Below are positions 53,981-63,800 of a stretch of DNA of 64,000 nucleotides, one piece after another. Each line of letters opens with the position of its first letter. Position 1 is the first letter of the stretch. The translations under genes and the position numbers were made by a program. A model generated the notes under the pieces. It was given only the letters and a program-made list of their open reading frames with translations. It ran no database searches and had not been told where the DNA came from. The stretch is from Flavobacterium sp. KACC 22763 (GTDB lineage: Bacteria > Bacteroidota > Bacteroidia > Flavobacteriales > Flavobacteriaceae): positions 310,001 through 374,000 of the forward strand of contig NZ_CP117879.1 in NCBI RefSeq assembly GCF_028736155.1, in the 5' to 3' direction.

Positions 53981-54391
53981 ATGAATTCCCTACGCCCCTA
54001 CATATTGTTATTGTTTTTAGCTTTTGGATTGCAACAGGTTCAGAGTCAGTCTTATCATTTTAAAACTTCAGGATTTAGTGTTCTGGAAAAAAATGAAAGA
54101 GGAAAGTGGGGTGAATGGTCTAATCTAGATTTGGTAAATCTTTCGGTGGTTTTAGATACCAATAAGCATAGAATTGTAGTTTATTCTCAAGAAATCCAAC
54201 TTTATAATATTTTAGATTATATCGAAAGAGAAGAAAATGATACCGATATTGTATATTCTTTTATGTGTAAGGATAATGATGGCAGAGAGTGCAAATTGTC
54301 AATCATAACTCGAAAAAAACAAGATTACAGAAAACAGCTTTATATCAATTACGATGATCATATAATTGTGTATAATATTATTACTGTGTAG
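53981..54391 (+). CDS. Small secreted protein of unknown function
   Basis: A 136-residue protein with a signal peptide (MNSLRPYILLLFLAFGLQQVQSQ). The mature chain is beta-rich (NLSVVLDTNKHRIVVYSQEI, SFMCKDNDGRECKLSIITR, LYINYDDHIIVYNI) with one Cys pair. No family is recognised. It comes 20 bases after the nitronate monooxygenase gene and is probably in that operon. Its stop is directly followed by a CTAAG repeat. Confidence 0.65.
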   Translation: MNSLRPYILLLFLAFGLQQVQSQSYHFKTSGFSVLEKNERGKWGEWSNLDLVNLSVVLDTNKHRIVVYSQEIQLYNILDYIEREENDTDIVYSFMCKDNDGRECKLSIITRKKQDYRKQLYINYDDHIIVYNIITV

Positions 54392-54521
54392 TTAAGGTTC
54401 TAAGATGCTTAGTTTTTTTAGGATTTAGATAAAATAATAAACCCGACAGGTTTTTAAAACCTGTCGGGTTTGCTATATAAAGTCAGAGCTTAGTAACTCA
54501 GTACCTTAGCATCTTAGAACC
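54392..54521. repeat. Perfect palindromic terminator flanked by inverted CTAAG repeats
   Basis: The centre (54440-54470) is a perfect 15-bp stem of ACCCGACAGG with A/T extensions and a 1-base loop; it can end both convergent transcripts. Left of it (54394-54418) is GTTCTAAGATGCTTAG, right of it (54486-54527) are CTTAGTAACTCAG and CTTAGCATCTTAG, in the opposite direction. Each CTAAG array begins within a few bases of the adjacent stop codon. Confidence 0.8.
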
Positions 54522-54959
54522 TCAATTCTCTACGTCTTTAATAAACTCATCATATTCTAAATAGAACATTTCTAGAGCGTGCATATTTTCATTGAAGAAA
54601 TCAAAAATAGTATCCCAAGTGTTTTTATTGCTGAAACCAACGCCAAGTTTTTCAACCCAGATTCTGCTGATGTTTTTGCCGCTTTCAAGAGTATAGTTTT
54701 TTTCAAAAACTAGATCTTTAATAAATTCTTCTTCCAGAATATTTTTTAAAGCTTCTAGTTTTTCAAAATAAGCAATGCGTTTTTCATCGCTTCTTTGTTC
54801 GATGTCAATTAAAACCTGAGCTTTTTTATTGTCAACATAAAACTTAAAAGAAAAGTCTTTAATCTTTGTATCATAAAGCACCCATTTACGAGGATATTTT
54901 TCGGCAAAAGCTACCCAAAATTCTCTTTTTATTCTTTGCGATTCTTCTTTGCTGTACAT
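54522..54959 (-). CDS. DUF4268 family protein
   Basis: A 145-residue cytoplasmic protein of the DUF4268 type (QRIKREFWVAFAEKYPRKWV, YVDNKKAQVLIDIEQRSDEK, WDTIFDFFNENMHALEMFYL). Members include standalone proteins and C-terminal parts of nuclease-like proteins, and no activity is assigned here. It stands divergently from the NUDIX gene with about 90 bases between. Confidence 0.83.
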   Translation of the reverse strand: MYSKEESQRIKREFWVAFAEKYPRKWVLYDTKIKDFSFKFYVDNKKAQVLIDIEQRSDEKRIAYFEKLEALKNILEEEFIKDLVFEKNYTLESGKNISRIWVEKLGVGFSNKNTWDTIFDFFNENMHALEMFYLEYDEFIKDVEN

Positions 54960-55051
54960 TTTTTTAGGCTTTAATAATAGAAAACTTGTAGCACTGCGTT
55001 TTCTGGAGTATATTTATGTTTTATTTGAAAGTACAAAAATAAGCTTTGATT

Positions 55052-55696
55052 ATGAATTTTCAAGACTTTTTGAAATATGTTCCCAATATAATTCCAGTAG
55101 AGCTGCCAGCTGTAACATCGCACTTAAAAATGGCTCCAAAAGAGCGTATAGAGGGATTAAAAAATCTTGATATTAATACGTTAAACGCCAGAATGGCGGG
55201 AGTAATGATGTTGTTTTATCCCAAACAGGAAAAAACACATCTGGTTTTAATTGTTAGAAATGCTTATGAAGGTGTTCATTCGGCACAGATTGCATTTCCT
55301 GGCGGGAAGTATGAAAAAGAAGATTTAAATTTTGAAACCACAGCACTTAGAGAAACCCATGAAGAGGTCGGAATTACTAGCGATAAAATAGACATTATTA
55401 AGCATTTCTCACCGATGTATATTCCGCCAAGCAACTTTTTGGTGCATCCGTTTTTGGGAATTGCCAAAGAAGAACTTTCTTTTTACCCCGATATAAGAGA
55501 AGTTGCCGGAATTATCGAACTGCCTTTATCTGTTTTTTTAAATGATGATATTATTATCGAAGCCAGATTATCAACTTCTTATGGGGCAAATATTTTAGTT
55601 CCTGCTTTTAATATTCAGAATCATGTTGTTTGGGGAGCCACGGCAATGATTTTGAGCGAATTGCGAGATGTCTTAAAAGAAGCGATGGCAAAATAA
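55052..55696 (+). CDS. NUDIX hydrolase, CoA pyrophosphatase-like
   Basis: A 214-residue hydrolase from ATG 55052, with a TTG two codons earlier rejected. The NUDIX box is GGKYEKEDLNFETTALRETHEEVGI, with the usual REXXEE-type pattern (RETHEEVG). Upstream sits VRNAYEGVHSAQIAFPGG, with the motif seen in CoA pyrophosphatases (HSGQIAFPGG). Such enzymes hydrolyse CoA and its derivatives to 4'-phosphopantetheine and adenosine 3',5'-diphosphate. Monocistronic, next to the acyltransferase gene. Confidence 0.93.
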   Translation: MNFQDFLKYVPNIIPVELPAVTSHLKMAPKERIEGLKNLDINTLNARMAGVMMLFYPKQEKTHLVLIVRNAYEGVHSAQIAFPGGKYEKEDLNFETTALRETHEEVGITSDKIDIIKHFSPMYIPPSNFLVHPFLGIAKEELSFYPDIREVAGIIELPLSVFLNDDIIIEARLSTSYGANILVPAFNIQNHVVWGATAMILSELRDVLKEAMAK

Positions 55697-55768
55697 ATTT
55701 AATAAAGTTTATTTAATGATTTGATATTCATTTGGATATCTATTAGTTGGAGAAAATGTTTTATAGTG

Positions 55769-55797
55769 TTGCTAAAAGAATAATTTTTGTATGTTTG
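55769..55797 (+). promoter_or_regulatory. Promoter of the acyltransferase gene
   Basis: TTG (55769-55771) and TATGTTTG (55790-55797) are separated by 18 bases and match the Bacteroidota consensus. The leader to the ATG at 55829 would be about 27 bases. Confidence 0.7.
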
Positions 55798-55828
55798 CGA
55801 CCTAACAAAAAAATAAGATAAATTAGTT

Positions 55829-56638
55829 ATGGGATTGTTTAAACGAAATCCTTTTGGGCATATATTATTCATCAAGAAATGGTTGATCCGAGTTCTAGGT
55901 GCCATGACTCATAAGAGATATAGAGGTTTTAATGAATTGCAGATTGAAGGATCTGAAATTATTAAGACACTTCCAGATACTAATGTTTTATTTATTTCCA
56001 ATCACCAGACTTATTTTGCAGACGTTGTAGCGATGTTTCATGTTTTTAATGCCAGTTTATCAGGGCGTCAAGACACGATTAAAAATATCGGTTATTTGTG
56101 GCAACCCAAAATGAATATTTATTACGTTGCAGCAAAAGAAACCATGCAAGCTGGATTGTTACCAAGAATTTTAGCTTATGTTGGAGCAATTACAGTCGAG
56201 AGAACTTGGCGAGCAAAAGGCGTTGATGTTACTGAAAAAAGAGAAGTAAACCCGAACGACACAGAAAATATCAGGATTGCGCTTGAAGACGGCTGGGTTA
56301 TTACTTTTCCGCAAGGAACTACAAAATCATTTAAGCCCGTTCGTAAAGGAACGGCTCATATCATTAAACAGCACAAACCGCTTGTTATTCCAATTGTAAT
56401 TGATGGTTTCCGCAGATCATTCGATAAAAAAGGACTTCGAATGAAGAAAAAAGGAATCCTGCAGTCTTTCATCATCAAAGAACCTCTTGATATTGATTAT
56501 GAAAATGATACAATCGAACAAATTGTAGAGAAAGTAGAATACGCAATTGAACAGCATCCTTCATTTTTAAAAGTTATTCCTGCTGAAGAAATTAAAGCAC
56601 AAGAAGAACTTAACAAAATGAGACAATGGGATTATTAA
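55829..56638 (+). CDS. 1-acyl-glycerol-3-phosphate acyltransferase-like (PlsC family)
   Basis: A 269-residue peripheral membrane acyltransferase of the PlsC/LPLAT family, acting in phospholipid synthesis or another acyl transfer. The core has SNHQTYFADVVAMF, then VGAITVERTWRAKG and FPQGTTKSFKPVRKGTAHII (the EGT/FPxGTRS region). In the first motif the usual H-x4-D reads H-QTYF-A-D, so the Asp is one residue further away than expected. The remaining motifs look intact. The protein ends with a conserved C-terminal helical tail. It has its own promoter. Confidence 0.9.
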   Translation: MGLFKRNPFGHILFIKKWLIRVLGAMTHKRYRGFNELQIEGSEIIKTLPDTNVLFISNHQTYFADVVAMFHVFNASLSGRQDTIKNIGYLWQPKMNIYYVAAKETMQAGLLPRILAYVGAITVERTWRAKGVDVTEKREVNPNDTENIRIALEDGWVITFPQGTTKSFKPVRKGTAHIIKQHKPLVIPIVIDGFRRSFDKKGLRMKKKGILQSFIIKEPLDIDYENDTIEQIVEKVEYAIEQHPSFLKVIPAEEIKAQEELNKMRQWDY

Positions 56639-56645
56639 AAGTTGG

Positions 56646-56673
56646 TTTTGTTTTGTTTTGTTTTGTTTTGTTT
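56646..56673. repeat. TTTTG pentanucleotide repeat
   Basis: Five TTTTG units in a row plus a partial unit lie 8 bases after the acyltransferase stop. It could vary in number by slipped-strand replication. It is not inside a gene, so an effect on expression would be through transcript end or the CTTAG repeat that follows at 56701-56729. Confidence 0.85.
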
Positions 56674-56737
56674 CAAGTTTAAGGTTTCAAGTTGAAAAAG
56701 CTTAGAATCTTAGCATCTCAGAACCTTAGAAACTTTT

Positions 56738-57370
56738 TCAGAAATCTATCTTCTTCAATTCCTTATAATTAGCGTACAATCGTCTTAAAAGAGTTCCGTA
56801 GATGATTCTGTAAAAGCACCAGAACAATCCGAAGAATCCTAAAATTACTAGGAACAATATTCCGATTGTAACAAACATAGCTTTTCCGTTCATGGCTAAT
56901 TTTTCTCTCAGAAATTCCATATCTGGATTGTAGACAAAAGCAATAAAGAAACTTAGAATGGCTGTAATTACAATCATTCCTAAATTGTACCAAACATAAT
57001 ATTGCACCGTTTTACGGGTTTTTAGGATAGCGCTCATCAAAGACTTTGTGGCTATTGTGGTCGAAATTGTTTTATAATTTTTGTAGAAGATGTAAACAAA
57101 AATTAAAACAACCACATAATTGAAATAGGTAAGGAACTCTAAGGCAGTTACGATTTCAGGGTGATTCATTTTGTGCAAGACATCATCTGTATTGATAAAA
57201 ATGTTTGAAAAAGTCCAAAACGAAATTTCCAAAATACTGATAATCAAAATCCATTTTACAATGGAAGATGATTTTCTATGAATCATCTTATAGATTTCGT
57301 TTTCAGAAATTTGTTGAAAAGAATCAGAGTTCTTTTGCCAGTCTTTTTTTAATAAATCCAGTTCTTTCAT
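56738..57370 (-). CDS. Membrane protein paired with an ECF sigma factor
   Basis: A 210-residue protein with a short hydrophilic N-terminal part (ELDLLKKDWQKNSDSFQQIS) and four membrane segments (IVKWILIISILEISFWTFSN, ALEFLTYFNYVVVLIFVYIF, YYVWYNLGMIVITAILSFFI, FVTIGILFLVILGFFGLFWC). It follows the sigma factor gene by 8 bases and so may be its anti-sigma or a partner. Genes at this place in Flavobacterium are often labelled beta-carotene monooxygenase in databases, which is not supported by any motif here. Family is not otherwise recognised. Confidence 0.7.
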   Translation of the reverse strand: MKELDLLKKDWQKNSDSFQQISENEIYKMIHRKSSSIVKWILIISILEISFWTFSNIFINTDDVLHKMNHPEIVTALEFLTYFNYVVVLIFVYIFYKNYKTISTTIATKSLMSAILKTRKTVQYYVWYNLGMIVITAILSFFIAFVYNPDMEFLREKLAMNGKAMFVTIGILFLVILGFFGLFWCFYRIIYGTLLRRLYANYKELKKIDF

Positions 57371-57378
57371 AATAATTT

Positions 57379-57873
57379 TTAAGGATTTAGTATTTTTTTA
57401 AGTTTCCCCTTAATTCTGTTCATTTTCACGCGCGCATTCACTTCGCTGATCCCTAAGGTTTCAGCTATTTCTTGATAATCTTTGTCTTCTAAATACATAA
57501 AAACTAATGCCTTTTCGATGTCATTTAATTGATAAACCGCTTTATACATCAGTTTAATCTGTTCTTCTTCTTCATAATTGTAGTCAACATCTTTTACAAA
57601 ATGCTGATGATTTTCATAATCTACGGTCGATATAGTTCTTTTGGTTTTGCGATATAAGGTAATCGCTGTGTTTAAGGCAACACGATACGTCCAAGTCGAA
57701 AATTTACTGTCGCCTCTAAATTTTGGATAAGCTTTCCAAAGCTGAATGGTAATCTCTTGAAACAGATCTTTATGAGCATCTTCGCCAGCAGTATATAATC
57801 TACAAATCTTGTGGATTATATTCTGATTTGCTTGCAGCTGCGCAACAAAAGATTGTTCTAGATTTTCGCTCAT
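57379..57873 (-). CDS. ECF-type RNA polymerase sigma factor
   Basis: A 164-residue sigma-70-like factor of the extracytoplasmic function group. Region 2 is visible in NQNIIHKICRLYTAGEDAHKDLFQEITIQL and WTYRVALNTAITLYRK. Region 4 is in YLEDKDYQEIAETLGISEVNARVKMNRIKG. Its partner is probably the membrane protein 8 bases downstream. The targets are not known; the plugless barrel gene starts 154 bases away in the opposite direction and is a possible target, but only by position. Confidence 0.93.
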   Translation of the reverse strand: MSENLEQSFVAQLQANQNIIHKICRLYTAGEDAHKDLFQEITIQLWKAYPKFRGDSKFSTWTYRVALNTAITLYRKTKRTISTVDYENHQHFVKDVDYNYEEEEQIKLMYKAVYQLNDIEKALVFMYLEDKDYQEIAETLGISEVNARVKMNRIKGKLKKILNP

Positions 57874-58026
57874 ATTTTAATTAGTAGTATTGCAACCGAT
57901 TTTGTTACAGTTTTAAAAGTAAAAAAAAACATTAAATAAAAATATTAGTATTAATCTTGTTTTTTTTTGATCTTTCCCAACCTTTTGCAAAAAGTAGCCC
58001 TCTATATATAAAAATAACCAGCCAAT

Positions 58027-60804
58027 ATGAATAAATTATTACTCTTACTTTTTGTAACCACAGCCAGTTTTTCGCAAAAAATCTATAAGGGAAATGTAAG
58101 TGATAAAGGAACACCTATTCCAGGCGTATCTGTATGTGTTGTAAACACTTCAAGATGCACATTTACAGATTTTAATGGAAATTATTCTATAGAAGTTAAT
58201 TATGGAGATAAACTCCGTATCTCATATCTTGGAATGAAAACTCAAACTATTACAATTGGGGCTAATATGGTATTAGAAGGTAAAAATGACAATTATGCTA
58301 ACCCAATAATAAGTAATGATTATGTAGAAAATTTAAAAAAGCCAAAAGATTCTATAAAAGCGACTCAATCATCAGGCGATTATTATTTTGATCTTGTCGA
58401 ATACCTTTACAATTACAATCAATCTTTAATGAAAATTAATAGGGATAATTCGGGTGTTTATAATGCTAAAACGTATCATCAATATTCGAAAGTAGCATTT
58501 CAGGTAAATCATGATTTTGTTTATTCCACACCAATGCGTCTTCCAAAATATCAAAATCAATTCGCACAAGGTAGAAGTTTAAATGGAAACTTGGCTTATC
58601 AATCACCTCAAACTAATGAAATTTTCAGCTGGGGACCAAATGTGAGTACATTGCAATATTCTGCAAATCCTTCAGAATATTATCCGCAGGGAGATATTAT
58701 CAATAGAAATTCTAGCAACGGAAATCCATTACAGCTTTTTAATTCTAACAACTTTTTCCAGGACACGCAGGATAATAAAGTGTCTTTCAGCGCACAAATT
58801 CAAAGTCCAGAGATGAATATTCTTAAGTTTGATTTTGGATATAAAACAGGAAATATTGTAATTCCGACTAGTCGAAATAATGAGATTTCAGCTTCCTTAA
58901 AATATTTCAGAACACTTTCTTTCAATAGCAAAATAGATGCGATTTTGTCTTATAATGATTTCGAAAACAATTTTTCAAATTCAAACTTTGGAATAAATAA
59001 AGTCATTTTTGCCAATGCTGTAACTCCAATTCATTTTGACAATCATTTTGCTTCAACTTTATCAAACGGATTGCAGAGAAGTTATTCTGCAAATGAGAAC
59101 AATCCGTATTATTTGATTGAGAATAATTTAGATAAAAATAAAAGTAAAACGATCTCTTTCAACTTTAATCATATCTATTCTTATAATAATTATTTGAACA
59201 CGTTTAACGCTAATTTTCAATCGTCAGAAATTAAAAATAAAAACGGTCAGGGATTTTATTTTGCCGAAATTAATACGCCAAATTTTGACAGGAGATTTGA
59301 GGGATTTATAAGCTATTCTCTCTCAGATGTTTTTAGACGCAATTTTGGATATGCGAAATTTGTAGAATCTAAAATCGATTTTAGATTTCAGCAAAGAGAT
59401 TTAGATCGTAGTTTTTATTCTGGTTTTTCAGCGCCATCAGACATTCCTGATAATGGAACAATTCAAAATAAAATGGATGTTTTGCAGAAAAGATTTGAAA
59501 TTTTCTACAATATAAATGGAGCATATAATATTAGTAATGCTTTAGGATCGAATGAAGAACTTACCCTAAAAGCAAGTTCAAACTTAAATTATTCTTCTAC
59601 TGTAAATAGCAATTTTTTGTTTAACTATTCTGGCTCTGCTGAAATAAAAAGATTATTTGATACATCTTTCAATTTCACAGCAAGTCACACTTTTACGCAA
59701 ACAGAACCATCATTGCAGAATAATAATTTGAATTTTAATTCTTTGCAATATCAAGTAAGTCAATTTAAAGAGCTTAGAAATAATTTAGAACTTATAACTC
59801 CAAAGAATGCAATTCCGACAAAAGAAAATATTACAAACTTAACATTAACATACAGACCTAGTTATTATTGGAATTTCTATGTAGAATATTACCATAAAAA
59901 TGTTCAGGATTTGTATACGCCAGTTGTTAATCTTAATTCTTTTAATTGGTCTCCAGATGTGAATTATAAGCAAAATGGAGTTGAATTTGAAATTGAAAAA
60001 CAGACAGAACGAAATAGAGATTTTAATTGTGGTTTCAATTTGAACTTTACTTATTATAAAAATAAAGTAACGAGTTTGAATAACAATCAAACCAGAATTC
60101 CATTTGCAGGATTTGCAGATGTCAATAAAAACTATATCGTTGGGCAACCGCTTGGAGTTCTTGTTGGAAGCGGTTATTTAAGAGATCAAAATCAAAATAT
60201 AGTTATTGATAATGAAGGTTTTCCGATGGTAGACCCTCAGCAAAAGATTTTAGGAGATCCGAATCCAGATTTTGTTGTCGGATTCTTTAATTCATTTTGT
60301 TACAAAGAATTTAGTCTAAGCCTTTCTTTTGATTGGAGTAAAGGAGGAGAAATCTGGAACGGAACTGAGCAGACTTTAAACTACTACGGTAAATCTCAAT
60401 TAACAGGAAACCAGAGAGATATTACGAATTATGTTTTTAATGGAGTCACACAATCTGGCGATGTAAATACCAAAGTAGTTTCGTTTTATGACAGCAATCT
60501 TCCGGTTGAACAAAATCGTTGGGTGAGGTATGGAGTTTCTGGTGTAGCCGAAGACGCTATTCAAGATGCTAGTTATTTTAGGCTTAATTCAATCAATTTA
60601 TCATATAAAAGTGATTATGGCATTTTTAGAGGGAAACTAATGTTTACTATTTCGGTCTTTATGAACAATGTTTTTGTTGTTTCCAAAAGTAAAACGGCAT
60701 TTAGCAATAATGCGATGTTCGGGTCTATAGATACAAGCGGTTTAGAATATTTCAACTCGCCAATGATGAAAAGTTTCGGTTCTTCTTTAACTGTAAAATT
60801 TTAA
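58027..60804 (+). CDS. SusC/RagA-like outer membrane barrel lacking a plug domain
   Basis: A 925-residue outer membrane protein with a signal peptide (MNKLLLLLFVTTASFSQ) and a carboxypeptidase-regulatory-like domain (about residues 18-80, KGNVSDKGTPIPGVSVCVV, ISYLGMKTQTITIG). Where SusC proteins then have a TonB box and plug of about 130 residues, this one goes almost directly into barrel strands (from about residue 120). The barrel continues with typical SusC C-terminal features: GQPLGVLVGSGYLRDQNQNI, KILGDPNPDFVVGFFNSFCY, DASYFRLNSINLSYKSD, and a terminal Phe. The next gene starts one base after the stop and carries the missing plug. The two probably form one complex. Confidence 0.88.
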   Translation: MNKLLLLLFVTTASFSQKIYKGNVSDKGTPIPGVSVCVVNTSRCTFTDFNGNYSIEVNYGDKLRISYLGMKTQTITIGANMVLEGKNDNYANPIISNDYVENLKKPKDSIKATQSSGDYYFDLVEYLYNYNQSLMKINRDNSGVYNAKTYHQYSKVAFQVNHDFVYSTPMRLPKYQNQFAQGRSLNGNLAYQSPQTNEIFSWGPNVSTLQYSANPSEYYPQGDIINRNSSNGNPLQLFNSNNFFQDTQDNKVSFSAQIQSPEMNILKFDFGYKTGNIVIPTSRNNEISASLKYFRTLSFNSKIDAILSYNDFENNFSNSNFGINKVIFANAVTPIHFDNHFASTLSNGLQRSYSANENNPYYLIENNLDKNKSKTISFNFNHIYSYNNYLNTFNANFQSSEIKNKNGQGFYFAEINTPNFDRRFEGFISYSLSDVFRRNFGYAKFVESKIDFRFQQRDLDRSFYSGFSAPSDIPDNGTIQNKMDVLQKRFEIFYNINGAYNISNALGSNEELTLKASSNLNYSSTVNSNFLFNYSGSAEIKRLFDTSFNFTASHTFTQTEPSLQNNNLNFNSLQYQVSQFKELRNNLELITPKNAIPTKENITNLTLTYRPSYYWNFYVEYYHKNVQDLYTPVVNLNSFNWSPDVNYKQNGVEFEIEKQTERNRDFNCGFNLNFTYYKNKVTSLNNNQTRIPFAGFADVNKNYIVGQPLGVLVGSGYLRDQNQNIVIDNEGFPMVDPQQKILGDPNPDFVVGFFNSFCYKEFSLSLSFDWSKGGEIWNGTEQTLNYYGKSQLTGNQRDITNYVFNGVTQSGDVNTKVVSFYDSNLPVEQNRWVRYGVSGVAEDAIQDASYFRLNSINLSYKSDYGIFRGKLMFTISVFMNNVFVVSKSKTAFSNNAMFGSIDTSGLEYFNSPMMKSFGSSLTVKF

Positions 60805-60805
60805 A

Positions 60806-63800
60806 ATGATGAAAAATATACTCTCAATATTGTTTTTGCTGTTATTTACGGCTCTGACAGCTCAAAATATAGAAGCCGACTGGAATACTGTTTACAAAAA
60901 TTCTAAAACAGAAAAAGTATATGTGCAGTTAAATAATGTTTTGTATAATCCTGGCGAAACTGTTTTTTTTAAAGCATTTATTACCGAAAGCGACAATAGG
61001 CCAACTACATTAAGTGCATACTTATATGTTGAATTTTTTCAAGGTAATAAAAAAGTATTTAGCCAGAATTATGAAATAGAAAACGGCAGCGCTGTATGCT
61101 CGTATAAAATTCCGAGTGATGCAGTTGCCGGTTTGTACAAAATAAAAGCTTACACTAAAATTCAAAATCAGTTATCTGAAAATATTTTTGAGAAGACCTT
61201 TTTTGTGCAAAAAGTAGTTTCTCCAAGAATTTTGATGACGCTGGATTTTAAGAAAAAAGCATATGGAAAAGGGGAAACCTGTGAAGCCGATTTTGTACTT
61301 AAAAATCTGGATAATGAGCCAATTCGAAATTACGATTTTAAATATGATGTATTTGTTTCGGGAAAAAAAATCGATTCGCTGAAAGGAAAAACAGATGATT
61401 TAGGAAAAGCTGTAGTTCAATTTAAATTGCCAGCAAATTTAGATTCTAATGACGGAATTCTAAATGTAATGCTCGATTATGATAATTTTAAAGAATCTGT
61501 AACGCGTTCGATTCCAATTAGTTTAGATTTTGTTGACTTGCAATTTTTAGCAGAAAGTGGCAATATGATTTTAAACGAATTATCATCCTTATATTTTATT
61601 GCTAAAAATGAATTTGGTCTTCCAATGGATGTTGCAGGATTTATTGAAGATGAAAATGGAAATAAAATAACAGATTTTAAATGCATTCATGACGGAATGG
61701 GAAATGTAATGCTGAAAACCGAAGGAACTAAAAAATATTTTGCAGTTGTAACTTCTCCTTTTAAATCAAATGAAAAAATCGCTCTGCCAATAGCAGAAGA
61801 AAATGTCTTTACCATAAATGCTAAAAGGAAAACAGAAACAGTTTTGCTTAATATTTATGCTCCATTAGAAATTGAAGGAAAAGTTTTGGTTAGAAACCTG
61901 GCTCAAATTTGCAAAACAATTAACTTGAATTTGAAAAAAGGATGGAATGTTATTGAAGTAAACACAAAAGATTTTCCTGTCGGAATTCATTCTTTTTCGT
62001 TACTAATAAAAGATAATGTTGTTGCAGAAAGATTGGTTTTTCTAAACTATCAAAACGGACTAAAAATCGAAATTAAAACCGATAAAGAAACGTATTTGCC
62101 TAGAGAAAAGGTAAATGTTTCAATTGTAACAAAGGACAAAAATAATATGCCGATTCCGTCAAGTTTGTCAGTTTCTGTAGTCGATTCAAAATTACTCACT
62201 TATATTGATGATAAACAGGATAATATTTTGTCATGGCTTTTTCTTGGATTTGAGTTAAAAGGAAAAATACATGAACCAAGATTTTATTTTGATGATAATA
62301 AAACTCAGGAAATAAAAGAAGAAGCAATTGATTTACTGTTGAATACACACGGATGGAGAAAGTACAATCAAAAAAATCTTCAAAATTTAGTGTCAGAAGT
62401 AAAAAACGGAATCTTACCAGAACAAAATAATGGGATAGCAGGTTTTGTTACAAATCAAAGAAAAAAAGGAGTTTCAAAAAAAGTGCTTCTTTTTTCAGAT
62501 GGTGGAAAAGTTTATGAAACAAAAAGCAATTCCAGTGGCTATTTTATCTTTAATAAAGTTTCCTTCTCAAACTTTGCTTATTTGCTAGTTGAAGGGAAAA
62601 ACAATGGTGAAGAATATTTGATAACAAATTCATATACAAATAGTAGTAGGTTCTTGTTAATGAAAGATACACTTAGAAATAAAACACCGTTAGAAGTAAG
62701 TTTTAGACCAACTGAGACAAAAGAAACGATAACAGAAAGTGGTCAGATTAGGGGAACTCCAATTGTTATGTCATCAGATTCGGCTGAGTTATCAGACGTA
62801 GTAGTTGTAGGTTATGGAATGAGTAACAAAAAATTGATTTCTGGAGCCATTACAAAAATAAGTGCAACAGATATTATTAGTAGTTCTTTAAGCGGAAGAG
62901 TAGCTGGAGTTCAAATAACAGAATCTTCTGGACAGCCAGGATCTGCAGACAAAGTCAGAATTAGAGGTTTAAGTTCAGTCTATGGAAATAGAGCGGGAGG
63001 ACAGCCTTTAATTGTTGTAGACGGAATTGCTTATGTAAACAATGAAAACTCCTCGGTATTTGGCAATTTATCGGTAAATTCTATAGAATCGGTTACAATT
63101 CTGAAAGATGCTTCGGCAACCGCTATTTACGGATCTGCAGGCAGTTCTGGCGTAATTTTGATCACTACAAAAGGCAGACTCTTTCAAGGAAATATTCTTT
63201 TAGGAAAAAAATATAAATACTCTTATCAGGAAATAAATAAAACTTCGGCTAAAGCGATAAGTATAGCAGAAAGGTTTTATGTGCCAAAATATCAATCGAC
63301 AATCGTAGAAGAAAAAACAGATTTTAGAACTTGTATTTACTGGAATTCAATTATTCAGACCGATAAAAATGGTAAGGCTAATTTCGAATTTTATAATTCT
63401 GATGATAATACTTCTTTTAAAATTCTAGCCGAAGGAACATCTTATAAAGGTGATCTTGGAAAATCGGAAGCTGTTTTTTCTGTAAAAGAGCTAATTCAGA
63501 CAGATGTAAAAGTGCCGCTTTATGCTTCTCAGGAAGATGTAATTGCAGTGCCGCTTTGGCTGAAAAATAATTCAGACAAAGACTTAAACTTAACCTATAA
63601 AGTGAAGTTTTATGAAAAAAAGGATTTGATCGAACAAACTGCTTCTGTCGGGCTGAAACCAAATGAAACGAAAAGCATTAATATCAAATTAATTGCGTCT
63701 AAAATTGGAAAAGATATACCGTTGGAAATTGCCTTAACTGGAGACAATTATAAGACAACTATTAAAAAAACAATTGATGTATATTCAAAAGGATTTCCTG

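Noticed and set aside
56738..57370. Beta-carotene 15,15'-monooxygenase
   Set aside because: The label is common for such genes but there are no iron-binding His residues or family motifs; the protein is a four-helix membrane protein beside a sigma factor.
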